IMG/VR virus record: IMGVR_UViG_3300021964_000447
Span: 1-26,063 of that record
Direction: 5' to 3' (one strand)
Source: a virus
DNA length: 26,063 nucleotides
Part shown: piece after piece, positions 1-7,883 of the stretch
Layout of the letters: each line of letters opens with the position of its first letter
How positions within the stretch are numbered: the first letter of the stretch is position 1
Program-made: the position numbers and the translations under genes
Notes under the pieces: generated by a model
The model's database searches: none
Told to the model about the DNA's origin: nothing
What the model saw: only the letters and a program-made list of their open reading frames with translations

Positions 1-400
1 GAAAACCTAATTGATTACCAGAAGCATCTCTTCCATTTTCTTCAAGTGTCATAAAACTATATTCACTTGCATTGTTAAAGTTAAATAAATACAAAATTTG
101 ATTAGTTACTTCCCCTGTATTAGTACCTTGTGAAGAACCTTGAAATTGTGTTTGACCTATTGAATGAAAATTAAAAAAATTAGGATTTGCTAAAAATTTT
201 CCTGCTAAATCATAATTAGCTGAACTATCAGCAGTCCCAGTTACAGTAACTCTAATTCTAAGGTTAGTATTATCTGTTACTGGCTGATAGTTTGAAACAA
301 CAACCATATAAACATCATCACTATCTATGCCTGTTAAGGTAACACTACCTACTGCACTTGTTACTGTTTCTGTTGCTACTTGTATTAATTGTCCTGCCAT
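1..400 (-). CDS. Tail-tip/fibre-like protein, paralogue 3 (C-terminus cut by window edge)
   Basis: The ATG at 400 overlaps the stop of the upstream gene (TAATG), and the frame stays open to the left edge, so only the first 133 or so codons are visible. The start reads MAGQLIQVATETVTSAV. A segment near residue 105-120, ILYLFNFNNASEYSFMT, matches LYIFNPYNSSYTFV and YIYFYNLNNSSKYSFST at the same relative place in the two upstream genes, so the three are paralogues. The composition (Ser, Thr, Asn and Val rich, no Cys, predicted beta) suits a trimeric tail fibre or receptor-binding protein. The position downstream of the minor tail protein agrees. No enzymatic motif is visible. The exact role (adhesin, fibre or decoration) is inferred. 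Confidence 0.7.
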   Translation of the reverse strand, partial: MAGQLIQVATETVTSAVGSVTLTGIDSDDVYMVVVSNYQPVTDNTNLRIRVTVTGTADSSANYDLAGKFLANPNFFNFHSIGQTQFQGSSQGTNTGEVTNQILYLFNFNNASEYSFMTLEENGRDASGNQLGF

Positions 401-936
401 TAGCTATCTACTCTCAATCCATAAGTTCTTATTAACCCACTATTGTATGGTCTGCTACCATTTCCATCAATTAATTGAATACCTGTTATTGCAGTAGTTT
501 GTTTATATACACCAATAGATTTCCAATTAGTTTCCCCACTACCACCAACATTTGAACTAGCATTTTGACCTAAAACAAATGTATAAGAACTGTTATATGG
601 ATTAAATATATATAAAGTAGTTCCTAAAGTATGTGGGGATTGTCCTGCATATCCACCAATCCACTCTATTTTTGATTGATTTGTATTTTTCTTTTCAGTA
701 AATGCTTGATAGGAATACATTGTTAAAAGTGCATAATCATAACTTCCATCTACTAATACATTTCCTGCTGAATCAATAAATCTAACATTAATTGCAGTTG
801 GTGTTGAACTTACTGTTGATATATCAGTAATAGTTATTTTATAAATATCAAAATCTAAATTGAATAAATTAGTTATATTAGTTGTACTTTGACTACCACT
901 TATTTCAGTTTCATTAATTAATCTTAGGTTACTCAT
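400..936 (-). CDS. Tail-tip/fibre-like protein, paralogue 2
   Basis: This is a 178-residue protein whose ATG overlaps the stop of the preceding gene as ATGA (933-936) and whose stop overlaps the next start as TAATG, so the three genes are translationally coupled. It is a Ser/Thr/Asn/Tyr-rich, Cys-free, beta-type sequence with the family segment LYIFNPYNSSYTFVLG near residues 108-123 and a C-terminal GIQLIDGNGSRPYNSGLIRTYGLRV. That C-terminus resembles DGIRIRSGNTANITQANIKLFGV in the upstream paralogue. Likely a virion tail-tip or host-recognition component. The function comes from position and paralogy, not from a recognised domain. Confidence 0.72.
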   Translation of the reverse strand: MSNLRLINETEISGSQSTTNITNLFNLDFDIYKITITDISTVSSTPTAINVRFIDSAGNVLVDGSYDYALLTMYSYQAFTEKKNTNQSKIEWIGGYAGQSPHTLGTTLYIFNPYNSSYTFVLGQNASSNVGGSGETNWKSIGVYKQTTAITGIQLIDGNGSRPYNSGLIRTYGLRVDS

Positions 937-1562
937 ATCTGTTTTACTCCAAAAAGTTTTATGTTTGCTTGTGTTATGTTTGCAGTATTACCACTTCTAA
1001 TTCTTATACCATCTACTAAACTTGCTTGTGGTAAAACAAAACCACCAAATCCATAACTTGCACCAAATCCACCACTTGCCATTTGAGTTATATGAAAAGT
1101 TGAAAAACTGTATTTGCTAGAATTGTTTAAATTGTAGAAATAAATATATCCATTAGTTAAAAAATTTGTTGTATTACCTGCTTGAATAGAAATAACAGGT
1201 GTTGCAGTTCCTGTGCTTTTTTGTTCTCCACTACTACCACTAGATGTTCCATATTGTTGTGCATATTGATACACACTTGCAGTTTCTAAAACTCCACTTT
1301 CATATAATTGAGAAGATAAATATTCATTACCACTTGCATCAGAAAATAACATATCATCAATTTGTATTTTATGAACATCATATTTGCTACCTTTGATAGA
1401 AGTAAAATCAACACTTGCTACTGCACTAGATACAGTTTGTTCTTCAATAAGTTCTAATGAGCCACCCCAACTACCATCTTTAGTAAGTTGTAATATTTCA
1501 CTAGGTGTATATAAACCTGTATTCTTTTTTACATCATTTGGTTGCGTACCTAAGTAAGCCAT
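933..1562 (-). CDS. Tail-tip/fibre-like protein, paralogue 1
   Basis: 209 residues, starting MAYLGTQPNDVKKNTGLY. Starts of the MAYLG-type are common in marine phage tail proteins and may form an anchor to the tail tip. The remainder is paralogous to the next two genes: it has the segment YIYFYNLNNSSKYSFST at about residues 141-157 and ends DGIRIRSGN...IKLFGVKQI. Compared with paralogue 2 it carries an extra N-terminal stretch of about 35 residues, which may be the attachment module. The stop overlaps the next start by four bases. Receptor recognition or fibre assembly is inferred; sequence change is expected to be fast. Confidence 0.72.
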   Translation of the reverse strand: MAYLGTQPNDVKKNTGLYTPSEILQLTKDGSWGGSLELIEEQTVSSAVASVDFTSIKGSKYDVHKIQIDDMLFSDASGNEYLSSQLYESGVLETASVYQYAQQYGTSSGSSGEQKSTGTATPVISIQAGNTTNFLTNGYIYFYNLNNSSKYSFSTFHITQMASGGFGASYGFGGFVLPQASLVDGIRIRSGNTANITQANIKLFGVKQI

Positions 1563-1573
1563 AAATAGCCCCT

Positions 1574-1900
1574 TTAAGTTTGTCTAAGAAATGAAACTGT
1601 ATAATCTGCACTAGAGCTAGCTGAACATAAACCTTGTAGTACGTCACCTGTTTCTAAAGTTATCTTTGTTGTAATCTCAATAGTCGTACCGAATGGTAAG
1701 GAGACATCATTTAAAATGTGCCTTAAACTTCCACCTGACTTTGTAACACTTAAATCTACTGTTACGTCTGCACTACTTCCACTTACATTAGATATTAAAA
1801 TACCTATGACTGTTTCAGTTGTAGATGAAGGAACTGCGTCAACAATATCTCCTGCTGATGTTCCAAGTACACCTTGAACTGAATGTAATGTATCTGCCAT
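1574..1900 (-). CDS. Small tail structural protein
   Basis: 108 residues, starting MADTLHSVQGVLGTSAGDIV. The sequence is Ser/Thr/Val rich and beta-type, with no Cys and no membrane segment. A purine-rich GAGAGGA lies before the ATG. It sits between the fibre-like paralogues and another small tail protein, so a virion role (tail tip, or collar of the fibre) is likely. Similar short proteins with an ILISNVSGSSADVTVDLSVT-like core, in which a small beta domain reports binding of a tail accessory, are frequent in marine siphoviruses. I cannot name a specific family. Confidence 0.65.
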   Translation of the reverse strand: MADTLHSVQGVLGTSAGDIVDAVPSSTTETVIGILISNVSGSSADVTVDLSVTKSGGSLRHILNDVSLPFGTTIEITTKITLETGDVLQGLCSASSSADYTVSFLRQT

Positions 1901-1913
1901 TTTTTATCCTCTC

Positions 1914-2366
1914 TTAACTTAAAGCCAATACTAAACCTAATGATACACCTGCTGATACCAAGTTATTAATATCTGCAACTGTTGTTCTTTTAAGGTTATT
2001 ACTATCGTCTGCGTCTCCAAATAAAATTATATCACTTCCTGCTACTGTTCCTGATGTTGCTTGAATAGGTGCTATTGAAAGAGTTGCAACGCCACTTGTT
2101 GTTCCACCTGACAAACCTGATGTTGAAGCAGTAACAATAGAAGTTATATCTCCTTCGCCAATGAAAGATTGCCAAGCACTTCCGTCATAAAATTGTAAAG
2201 TATTTGTGTCTTGTAAGAAACAAAACATACCTTCTTCTGCTGAACTAACTTGTGAATCTCTAGCAGACGAATCAGCAAAACGCATGATGACCTGTTCTTG
2301 TAGGTATGAATTAAAATCAGAAGCGTTTACTAAGTCTCCTGTTGTCCAAACTTTAAATCCTGCCAT
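1914..2366 (-). CDS. Minor tail protein with N-terminal actinophage-like module
   Basis: 150 residues. The N-terminus MAGFKVWTTGDLVNASDFNSYL and the following EEGMFCFLQDTNTLQFYDGSAWQSF fit a module seen at the start of many phage tail proteins, especially of actinobacterial phages (x-W-x-x-G-(D/E)-V-(V/N)-A-x-D-x-N, then a 'T-x-x-L-x-x-Y-D-G-x-A-W' strand). The second half is Ser/Thr/Gly rich, low in charge, and may be a short fibre stalk. It ends 11 bases before the next gene. The ATG follows AAAAAGGAGAATTTATA, a strong Shine-Dalgarno. Likely part of the tail tip. The family resemblance is from memory and not checked. Confidence 0.68.
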   Translation of the reverse strand: MAGFKVWTTGDLVNASDFNSYLQEQVIMRFADSSARDSQVSSAEEGMFCFLQDTNTLQFYDGSAWQSFIGEGDITSIVTASTSGLSGGTTSGVATLSIAPIQATSGTVAGSDIILFGDADDSNNLKRTTVADINNLVSAGVSLGLVLALS

Positions 2367-2385
2367 TTATAAATTCTCCTTTTTA

Positions 2386-3651
2386 CTAAGCATAAACTAA
2401 CCTAGTACCTTCTCCAAGTTTTGCTTGTCCTAATATCCAAGCCGAGCTTCCTGCGGGACTTAATGTTGCAGTCCAATCCCAACTCTGATTACTAGCGTTT
2501 ACAGTATGCGTTATTGATTCTATCCAAAGTTCATCAGTAAAGCTACTACCGTCAACATTTACTATCTTAACAGATATTCTATCTCCGAACTCTCGTCCTA
2601 AAACTTGTTCCCAAAGAGAAGTATTATCTCTAGGGTTAACAGATAAGGTATCAATTCTTAGAATTGGTAATGAAGTCTCAGCAATCTTCTGCTCGATAAT
2701 TGATAAAACATCAGAATCATTAATGTTAATTGTTGTCTTTGTACTTTCTTTAGGTCTATATCTAAGTACAGAATCAGCGTCAGCTTTGTATTGTGTAGTT
2801 CCACCACTTCTCTGCCACTCATAAATATTGATGATTTCGTTGTCATCAAAGGAAGTAGATACATTTGTATAAGGTAAGTTACTACCGTCATTACTAAATG
2901 TACCTTGAACATTAACTGCTTTTGTGTTTGAGAGCTTATAGTCTCTATTTCTAAACGTTGCTTTACCGTCTTTAGAAATAAAGAATTGTCCATTCTCTGC
3001 AACTTCACATTCTCTTAAACCACTAAGTACATTAGTTGTGACTGCTTGACTTATAACTTGTTTAGTACCTGTAAGGACATCACGTCTATTGCTAGGAAAT
3101 CCAATGGAGTCTAATATTCTTGTAACTCTTAAAGAAGATAATTCCTGTTCATCTACATAGCTCAGTCTTGTCGAGTTACCAAGTTCTGAGAATCCTGCTT
3201 GTCCAAGTCTCCAACCAATACCGTCTAACTGTGCAGACTGAAATATCTTAAATGCGTCAGCACAAGTGAAGGTAACAATAGAGTCAGCACCTTCTGAGAT
3301 AAATTTTACAGGAATAGATTGTAAAAAACCTTCATAGATAACATACGTTGTTGAATCATAAGTAGCAGACATACGCACTCTTTTAAGAGGTTGTATCTTT
3401 GTCCTTGCATTAGATGAGTCATAATAAGGACTAGAAGTATTGCTAGGGTTGAATCTATTGTCAGCGTTTGATACTGAGAAGCTCATTGTACCTGATACAA
3501 ACTCTCCAATCTCATTTATCCTACCTCGTCTAGTTGTAAAAGCTCTAAGATAAGTTGTTATATCTGTATACGATTGTGACTCATCAAACGGCTCTGAGTC
3601 AAAAGCTACTTGTAAAGTCAAACTAACATTGGAGTCAAAATTAGCACTCAT
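2386..3651 (-). CDS. Minor tail protein (distal tail / baseplate hub type)
   Basis: 421 residues. The N-terminal stretch, with VAFDSEPFDESQSYTD followed by FTTRRGRINEIGEF, 'GTMSFSVSNADNRFNP' and later TYVIYEGFLQSIPV, matches a minor tail protein widespread in actinobacteriophages. In that family a strand pair of the 'R-x-x-x-(I/L)-x-R-G-R' kind opens a Dit-like domain. The first ~130 residues would form the Dit-like fold, and the rest a beta-rich extension ending in SPAGSSAWILGQAKLGE. The start overlaps the stop of the tape measure gene as TAATG, and the position directly after the tape measure is the usual one for the distal tail or tail-tip hub. Which of the two it is cannot be settled by eye. 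Confidence 0.78.
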   Translation of the reverse strand: MSANFDSNVSLTLQVAFDSEPFDESQSYTDITTYLRAFTTRRGRINEIGEFVSGTMSFSVSNADNRFNPSNTSSPYYDSSNARTKIQPLKRVRMSATYDSTTYVIYEGFLQSIPVKFISEGADSIVTFTCADAFKIFQSAQLDGIGWRLGQAGFSELGNSTRLSYVDEQELSSLRVTRILDSIGFPSNRRDVLTGTKQVISQAVTTNVLSGLRECEVAENGQFFISKDGKATFRNRDYKLSNTKAVNVQGTFSNDGSNLPYTNVSTSFDDNEIINIYEWQRSGGTTQYKADADSVLRYRPKESTKTTININDSDVLSIIEQKIAETSLPILRIDTLSVNPRDNTSLWEQVLGREFGDRISVKIVNVDGSSFTDELWIESITHTVNASNQSWDWTATLSPAGSSAWILGQAKLGEGTRLVYA

Positions 3652-6104
3652 TAGGTAATTACTTTAATTCCTTTTTTCTCAGCTTCTCTAATAGCTTTTA
3701 AGACTGCAACTTGTACATCAGCTTCACTACCAAGTAATGCACCTGTGTTAACTGTTATAATTGTGTTATTAGCACTTGATGTTCCGACAAGTCCACTAGT
3801 TCCACCTAAGTCAAGTGATTCAGCACCTAAAGGCGTGAAAGATTTTCCATCTTTTTCAGGTAATGATTTCGCTTCTTCTTCTATTTCTTCTATAACATCA
3901 TCAACGGCAGGTGGTGTTGTAGGTGGAGTAGCAGGTGGTGGAGTTCCACCATTAGTCAATCTTCTAGCGTCTGTAATCATTTTCATAAAACCTGTATATA
4001 GATTACTAAAAGTACCGAGACCAAGTTTCTCCATTTGTTCTATTGCAACTGTAAAAGATTGTAATGCTTTTTGGTCAGCAATAGCTTCGTCTAGTTCCAT
4101 TTTAGCTAATGCTATTTCCATTAAGTTTTCAGGTGTCTTAGCAGTAGCTTCATTTAATTCTTTTTGTGCTTCTGCAAGTTCGCTTGTTGCTTTTTCTAGT
4201 TCTACTTCTGCCCTTGTAACATCTTCTAAGGCTCTATCAAGGTCTCTTTGTGCAGAAACTTCATCACTTGTTGCACCAGTACTAGCTAAAGTAATCTCTT
4301 TTAATTTTTTCTTAGCTAATTCGAGTTCTTTTTGTGTTAAAAGGCTTTTTTCTTCTTGTTCTTCTAATCGTTTAACTGCTTCTGATTGTCTTAATATAGC
4401 TATTTCTTCTTCTAAAGTAACTTTTTTAGATTCTATTTTTTGTTTTTGTAATTCATCTTCTGCTTTTTGTGCATTTGCAATAGCTTTTTCTAAATTCTTA
4501 TCTGCTTTTATTTTTTTCTCAGCTTCTTTATTTCTTGCAGTTTCTAAATCAATCTCTCTTTGTTTGATATCATTAATTTTTTGTGTTGCACTTAATATTC
4601 TGCTTAGTATTGGAATAGCTTTACTTTGTCGTTCTTCGTTAAGTTTCTTTTCTTCATCTGAGAGTTCTTCAACTGTGTCAGCTAATTCTTTATTGTTATC
4701 AATCTGACGTTGTGATAATTCATCAAGACCGTGCATACCTTGTGCTAAATCTCTATTTATTTTATTTTGAAACTCTTGTTTTTCATTAGCTTCTGTGACT
4801 GCCCTAGCATATTCTTGATAAGTTTGTGCAGTTTTTTTATTCTGTTCTTCTATTTGTGCTTGTTTGGCTTCTACTCCAGTAAGACCGAAGCCATAAATTT
4901 CAAGTTTGTCTCCTGATTTCTCAAGTTCTCTGTTAGTTTGTTTAACTTGTTTAATAAAATCTGTAAATCCTTGAACACCTGCTGAGATTTCTTCTACTAG
5001 GTCTATAACAAAAGGTGTAACAGAAGCACCAATTTCTGACCCTAGCTCGCTAAATGATTGTCTCATTATGTCAGTCTTAGCGTTTAACGACCCCATTTGC
5101 TTATCAGCAACTTCTTCGGTCATTCCACCTGCGTCCTCTAAAGACTTTTGGTAATTCCTAATCTCGTTGCCTGCACCTGATAAGATTTTAACTGCGTCAG
5201 CTACACCACGATTCAAACCTAATTGGTCTAATGTACTTGCTTTAAGTTCATCAGACATTGGAGATAATACTGAGTCTAAGTTTTCTACTAAGTCAGCAAC
5301 ATTAAGTAAGTTGCCTTCCGAGTCAAACATTTGAAGATTAAGTTTTTTAAACTCCTCGCTATTTTTTGCAGTAGCTCTAGGAATATCTCTAAGTAACTGG
5401 TTTAACTTTTCGCCTGCTTCTGCACCTTTAACACCTCTATCGGCAAAAGCTGATAATACTGCTACACCTTCTTCAATACCCTTGTTAGCAACCTTGAGAG
5501 AAGCACCTGCTTTGTTTGTGAGAGCTTCTGAGAATTGTTGTACAGAAGCGTTAGCTAACGTGTTAGCTTTTACAAGAACGTCTGTAACTCTTGTTAAGTT
5601 TTCTAAGTTTTGTTGAGCGTCACTTACTGTTAGTCCTAATGCAGACTGAGAGTCAGTTGCTAAGTCAGTAGCAAGAGCCATATCGAACATACCTGCCTGA
5701 GCAAATTTTGCAACCTGTGGTAATGCACTAATAGATTGTTGTGCGTCTAAACCTGCTGACGCTAAAAAGAAATATGCTTCTGCTGATTGTTCAGCAGAAA
5801 TTCTTGTTGTTCTTGATAGAGCCATAGCTTGAGACTCCATAGCTTGTTGTTCTTCAAGAGTTGTGTCCATGATTGCAAGAGACTGTGTCATCTTGTCGTT
5901 GAACTTTGCGTATTCTTGTACTGCCGAAGATAGTCCTTTGACTAAAGCAACACCAACGGCAATAGCTACTGTTCCTGCAACTTTACCAAACTTATCAAAC
6001 TTCTCGCCTGACTTATCAGTCTTTTTGCCCAATGTGTTCATTTGAGCTTGAGCTTTTGTAAATCCTTGAAGGACGAGTTTTATTAGGATATTAGAACTAC
6101 CCAT
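3651..6104 (-). CDS. Tape measure protein
   Basis: 817 residues, the longest protein of the window. Residues ~60-350 carry a TP901-type tape-measure core, including MTQSLAIMDTTLEEQQAME, SRTTRISAEQSAEAYFFLAS and ALTNKAGASLKVANKGIEEG. The middle (~430-690) is highly charged coiled coil rich in Glu, Lys and Gln, followed by a Pro-rich hinge near 730 (GGTPPPATPPTTPPAVDD). It sets tail length and is packed inside the tube; by the usual rule of about 0.15 nm per residue the tail would be near 120 nm. The start overlaps the stop of the frameshifted chaperone extension (TAATG), as expected downstream of a chaperone pair. A 320-codon antisense frame over the coiled coil is a shadow. Confidence 0.93.
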   Translation of the reverse strand: MGSSNILIKLVLQGFTKAQAQMNTLGKKTDKSGEKFDKFGKVAGTVAIAVGVALVKGLSSAVQEYAKFNDKMTQSLAIMDTTLEEQQAMESQAMALSRTTRISAEQSAEAYFFLASAGLDAQQSISALPQVAKFAQAGMFDMALATDLATDSQSALGLTVSDAQQNLENLTRVTDVLVKANTLANASVQQFSEALTNKAGASLKVANKGIEEGVAVLSAFADRGVKGAEAGEKLNQLLRDIPRATAKNSEEFKKLNLQMFDSEGNLLNVADLVENLDSVLSPMSDELKASTLDQLGLNRGVADAVKILSGAGNEIRNYQKSLEDAGGMTEEVADKQMGSLNAKTDIMRQSFSELGSEIGASVTPFVIDLVEEISAGVQGFTDFIKQVKQTNRELEKSGDKLEIYGFGLTGVEAKQAQIEEQNKKTAQTYQEYARAVTEANEKQEFQNKINRDLAQGMHGLDELSQRQIDNNKELADTVEELSDEEKKLNEERQSKAIPILSRILSATQKINDIKQREIDLETARNKEAEKKIKADKNLEKAIANAQKAEDELQKQKIESKKVTLEEEIAILRQSEAVKRLEEQEEKSLLTQKELELAKKKLKEITLASTGATSDEVSAQRDLDRALEDVTRAEVELEKATSELAEAQKELNEATAKTPENLMEIALAKMELDEAIADQKALQSFTVAIEQMEKLGLGTFSNLYTGFMKMITDARRLTNGGTPPPATPPTTPPAVDDVIEEIEEEAKSLPEKDGKSFTPLGAESLDLGGTSGLVGTSSANNTIITVNTGALLGSEADVQVAVLKAIREAEKKGIKVIT

Positions 6105-6292
6105 TATCTTTGTTTCCTTTTCTTAGCTTCTGCTTCTGCCATAGCTCGTTGTTTGTTCCTCTCTTGTTGTTCTACATAGTAGTATGTAGCCCATTGAGAA
6201 TACTCTAATGATGACATTTTAGTTCGCAATTCGCCAACTGTCATTCTTAGGTCACGAGCTAATCTGAATTGAAATGCTAAGTCAGGATTAGC
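6104..6292 (-). CDS. Tail assembly chaperone, frameshift extension (GpT-like part)
   Basis: The +1 frame relative to the upstream chaperone is open from 6307 to a TAA at 6106-6104. It encodes ANPDLAFQFRLARDLR, then MTVGELRTKMSSLEYSQWATYYYV and a charged C-terminus, 62 residues if entered at GCT (6292). This is the sequence pattern of the second half of phage tail assembly chaperones: 'D-L-A-x(n)-A-R-D-L-x-M-T-V-G-E-L'. It lies between the chaperone and the tape measure, with no Shine-Dalgarno of its own. It is probably made only as a fusion of about 175 residues with the upstream ORF. Reinitiation at the internal ATG (6244) is a weaker alternative. Confidence 0.8.
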   Translation of the reverse strand, partial: ANPDLAFQFRLARDLRMTVGELRTKMSSLEYSQWATYYYVEQQERNKQRAMAEAEAKKRKQR

Positions 6293-6632
6293 TTTTGAAA
6301 TCTTCGGCTAATGCCGACTCAATCTCGCTTCCTACACCGTTGAGTGTATTAAGTTCTGCAAATATTAAATCAATGACTGTTGCGTCTTTTTCATAGAGTT
6401 CATCTATTGCTTCGTCAGTTAACTTAGGCTCTACAACACTTGCTATTAGAAGTGCTTTTTGATAATCAAATGCGTCTGTTTGTTCGCCATTGATTAATCG
6501 ACCTAATTCGATTTGCATTTTTTTAGATATGCCTTTTACCTTTATAGAGACATTCCATTGTGGAATATCAATAGTCTTGGTTGGCACATCAGGTAATGAC
6601 TTGATGTCATCTAAGTTTAAAATTTTCGCCAT
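6288..6632 (-). CDS. Tail assembly chaperone (GpG-like part)
   Basis: 114 residues, starting MAKILNLDDIKSLPDVPTKT. It is acidic, with no membrane segment and no Cys. It lies between tail-tube and tape measure genes, the fixed place of the tail chaperone. Its C-terminal end AEDFKS-stop overlaps a second frame that encodes the GpT-like domain, the classic two-product layout (short form alone, long form by frameshift). The chaperone holds the tape measure during tube assembly and is absent from virions. The start follows a GGAGAG Shine-Dalgarno. Function rests on order plus the frameshifted partner rather than on sequence similarity of this half. Confidence 0.85.
   Translation of the reverse strand: MAKILNLDDIKSLPDVPTKTIDIPQWNVSIKVKGISKKMQIELGRLINGEQTDAFDYQKALLIASVVEPKLTDEAIDELYEKDATVIDLIFAELNTLNGVGSEIESALAEDFKS
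6290..6300 (-). other. Probable +1 programmed frameshift site
   Basis: On the minus strand the overlap reads GAT TTC AAA AGC TAA. A lysyl-tRNA on AAA (6296-6294) could slip one base forward onto the next AAA of the A4 run, changing AGC-TAA into GCT-AAT. The only window in which both frames are open is about 20 bases (6307-6288), so the shift must happen here. Other phage chaperones mostly use -1 slippery heptamers, but +1 and -2 cases are known in the literature. The exact slip is inferred. Confidence 0.6.
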
Positions 6633-6656
6633 ACGTCTAGCTCTCCTTTTTACTTA

Positions 6657-7067
6657 TTAATGTGTACCACGAGTGATTGCACCTGAAACTTGCATATCGG
6701 CAGAATATCCTACGACATCTCCTACGGGACTTGATATGGCATAAGAAGTCAAAATTGCTTCTCCAGTATATTTAACGTTGCCACCTGTTGTTCCTTCAGG
6801 ACTATATTCAAAAGATAGAGTTGCTGATTGTCCAACAACTGCACCAAATATAGCGTCAGCAGTAGAATCCCAAAGACCTGACAATGAAATTGTAGAGTCT
6901 TTAAGACCTGCGATATATGTTTTATTATCTGCACCTAGTGTTGTGGTTTCAGATACATCTGATGTTTCAGGAAAATCAACATTGTTAACATAGCTTGAAA
7001 TATCAGTTAATGACCCACCTGAGTTATCAAGTTTGAAAACTGAATCTTTACCGTGTACAAATGCCAT
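6657..7067 (-). CDS. Major tail tube protein, short paralogue
   Basis: 136 residues, starting MAFVHGKDSVFKLDNSGG. It has the tail-tube features of this group: the stretch DISSYVNNVDFPETSDVSETTT, an 'LSGLWDSTADAIFGAVVG' strand pair, and 'YAISSPVGDVVGYSADMQVSG' near the end. The gene upstream (7079-7789) shares the same start and the same blocks, so the two are a tandem duplication. This is the shorter copy and lacks the C-terminal beta domain. One of the two builds the tube; the other may be a minor tube subunit, an initiator ring or a decorated version. Start preceded by AAAAGGAGAATAT. Confidence 0.85.
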   Translation of the reverse strand: MAFVHGKDSVFKLDNSGGSLTDISSYVNNVDFPETSDVSETTTLGADNKTYIAGLKDSTISLSGLWDSTADAIFGAVVGQSATLSFEYSPEGTTGGNVKYTGEAILTSYAISSPVGDVVGYSADMQVSGAITRGTH

Positions 7068-7078
7068 ATATTCTCCTT

Positions 7079-7789
7079 TTAATTATTTCTTCCAAATCCA
7101 ACTATAACATTGAAACTTGGGCTTGTTCCACTAACAGTATAAACGACTTTTAAGTATCGATTTACTGTTGTGCCACTTGCGACTTCTTTAACTTCTGCAC
7201 CTGCTGATGTTAAAGCAGTAAAAGTTACAAGGTCTGCATAGGTTGAGTTATCTGCTGAGTGTGTAATCTTAGCAGTCAACGTAGGCGTACTTGTTCCTGA
7301 TACTGATGTTGCAATTATAAAAGCACCACCACCATTGGCAGTAGAGCTAGTATTATCTCTAGCAGTTCCGTTACCTGTTGCAGTAACAGTAGCATTTTCT
7401 AAAACACTTCCACTAAAAAAACCACTTGCTTGTAAGTCAAAAGTAACTGCAACAACATCTCCAACAGGACTTGAAATCCCATAGTTAGTTGTTACACCTT
7501 TGCCAAACATACAGTTATCTGTTGCGTCAACACCGTCAAGACCAATAAGTGCTACTTTATCATTTGTACCAACTAAGCCTTGTATTATTGCGTCAGCAGT
7601 AGCGTCAAAGAATCCTGAGAAGGAAACTGTTGCGTCTTTTTCTCCTGCAACGTATGTTTTGTTAGAGCTACCAAAAGTGGTTGTCTCTCCAACATCAACT
7701 GTTCTACTTGGGTCAGCAGAACTTAAATAAGAACTCAAATCATTTGAGTCTATATAAACCTTTGTGTCTTTACCGTGTATAAAAGCCAT
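7079..7789 (-). CDS. Major tail tube protein with C-terminal beta domain (long paralogue)
   Basis: 236 residues. Residues 1-~135 are paralogous to the next gene: MAFIHGKDTKVYIDSNDLSS, GETTTFGSSNKTYVAGEKDA, FFDATADAIIQG and ISSPVGDVVAVTFDLQASGF. Residues ~136-236 form a separate Ser/Thr/Gly-rich domain with a strand pattern (HSADNSTYADLVTFTA, NRYLKVVYTVSGTSPSFNVIVGFGR) resembling a small lectin- or Ig-like module. Such modules project from the outside of a tail tube. It probably builds the tube, with the extra domain a surface decoration. The 24-residue Arg-rich gene ends one base before the ATG. Confidence 0.85.
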   Translation of the reverse strand: MAFIHGKDTKVYIDSNDLSSYLSSADPSRTVDVGETTTFGSSNKTYVAGEKDATVSFSGFFDATADAIIQGLVGTNDKVALIGLDGVDATDNCMFGKGVTTNYGISSPVGDVVAVTFDLQASGFFSGSVLENATVTATGNGTARDNTSSTANGGGAFIIATSVSGTSTPTLTAKITHSADNSTYADLVTFTALTSAGAEVKEVASGTTVNRYLKVVYTVSGTSPSFNVIVGFGRNN

Positions 7790-7864
7790 TTACTTTTTAC
7801 CTGTCCTTCTTCTGTTACGCCTTCTGCTTGACGGCTTACTGCCACCATATCCGTGCCTTGACAT
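7790..7864 (-). CDS. Arg-rich 24-residue peptide
   Basis: The ATG at 7864 is preceded by AAGGAGAGAT, the strongest Shine-Dalgarno in this part of the operon. The frame encodes 24 residues: MSRHGYGGSKPSSRRRNRRR followed by TGKK. Eleven residues are Arg or Lys and none is acidic. It sits between the gp10-like neck protein and the long tail tube gene, and its TAA is followed immediately by the next ATG. It could bind DNA or RNA, neutralise the packaged genome end, or simply couple translation. No family is recognised; the coding call rests on the Shine-Dalgarno and tight packing. Confidence 0.65.
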   Translation of the reverse strand: MSRHGYGGSKPSSRRRNRRRTGKK

Positions 7865-7883
7865 ATCTCTCCTTATCTTAGCC

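Noticed and set aside
2206-2400. 64-codon plus-strand frame
   Set aside because: Antisense to a conserved small tail protein; no start signal.
3745-4707. 320-codon plus-strand open frame
   Set aside because: It lies antisense to the coiled-coil part of the tape measure gene, where codon bias makes the opposite strand free of stops. It has a Ser-rich nonsense composition and no Shine-Dalgarno.
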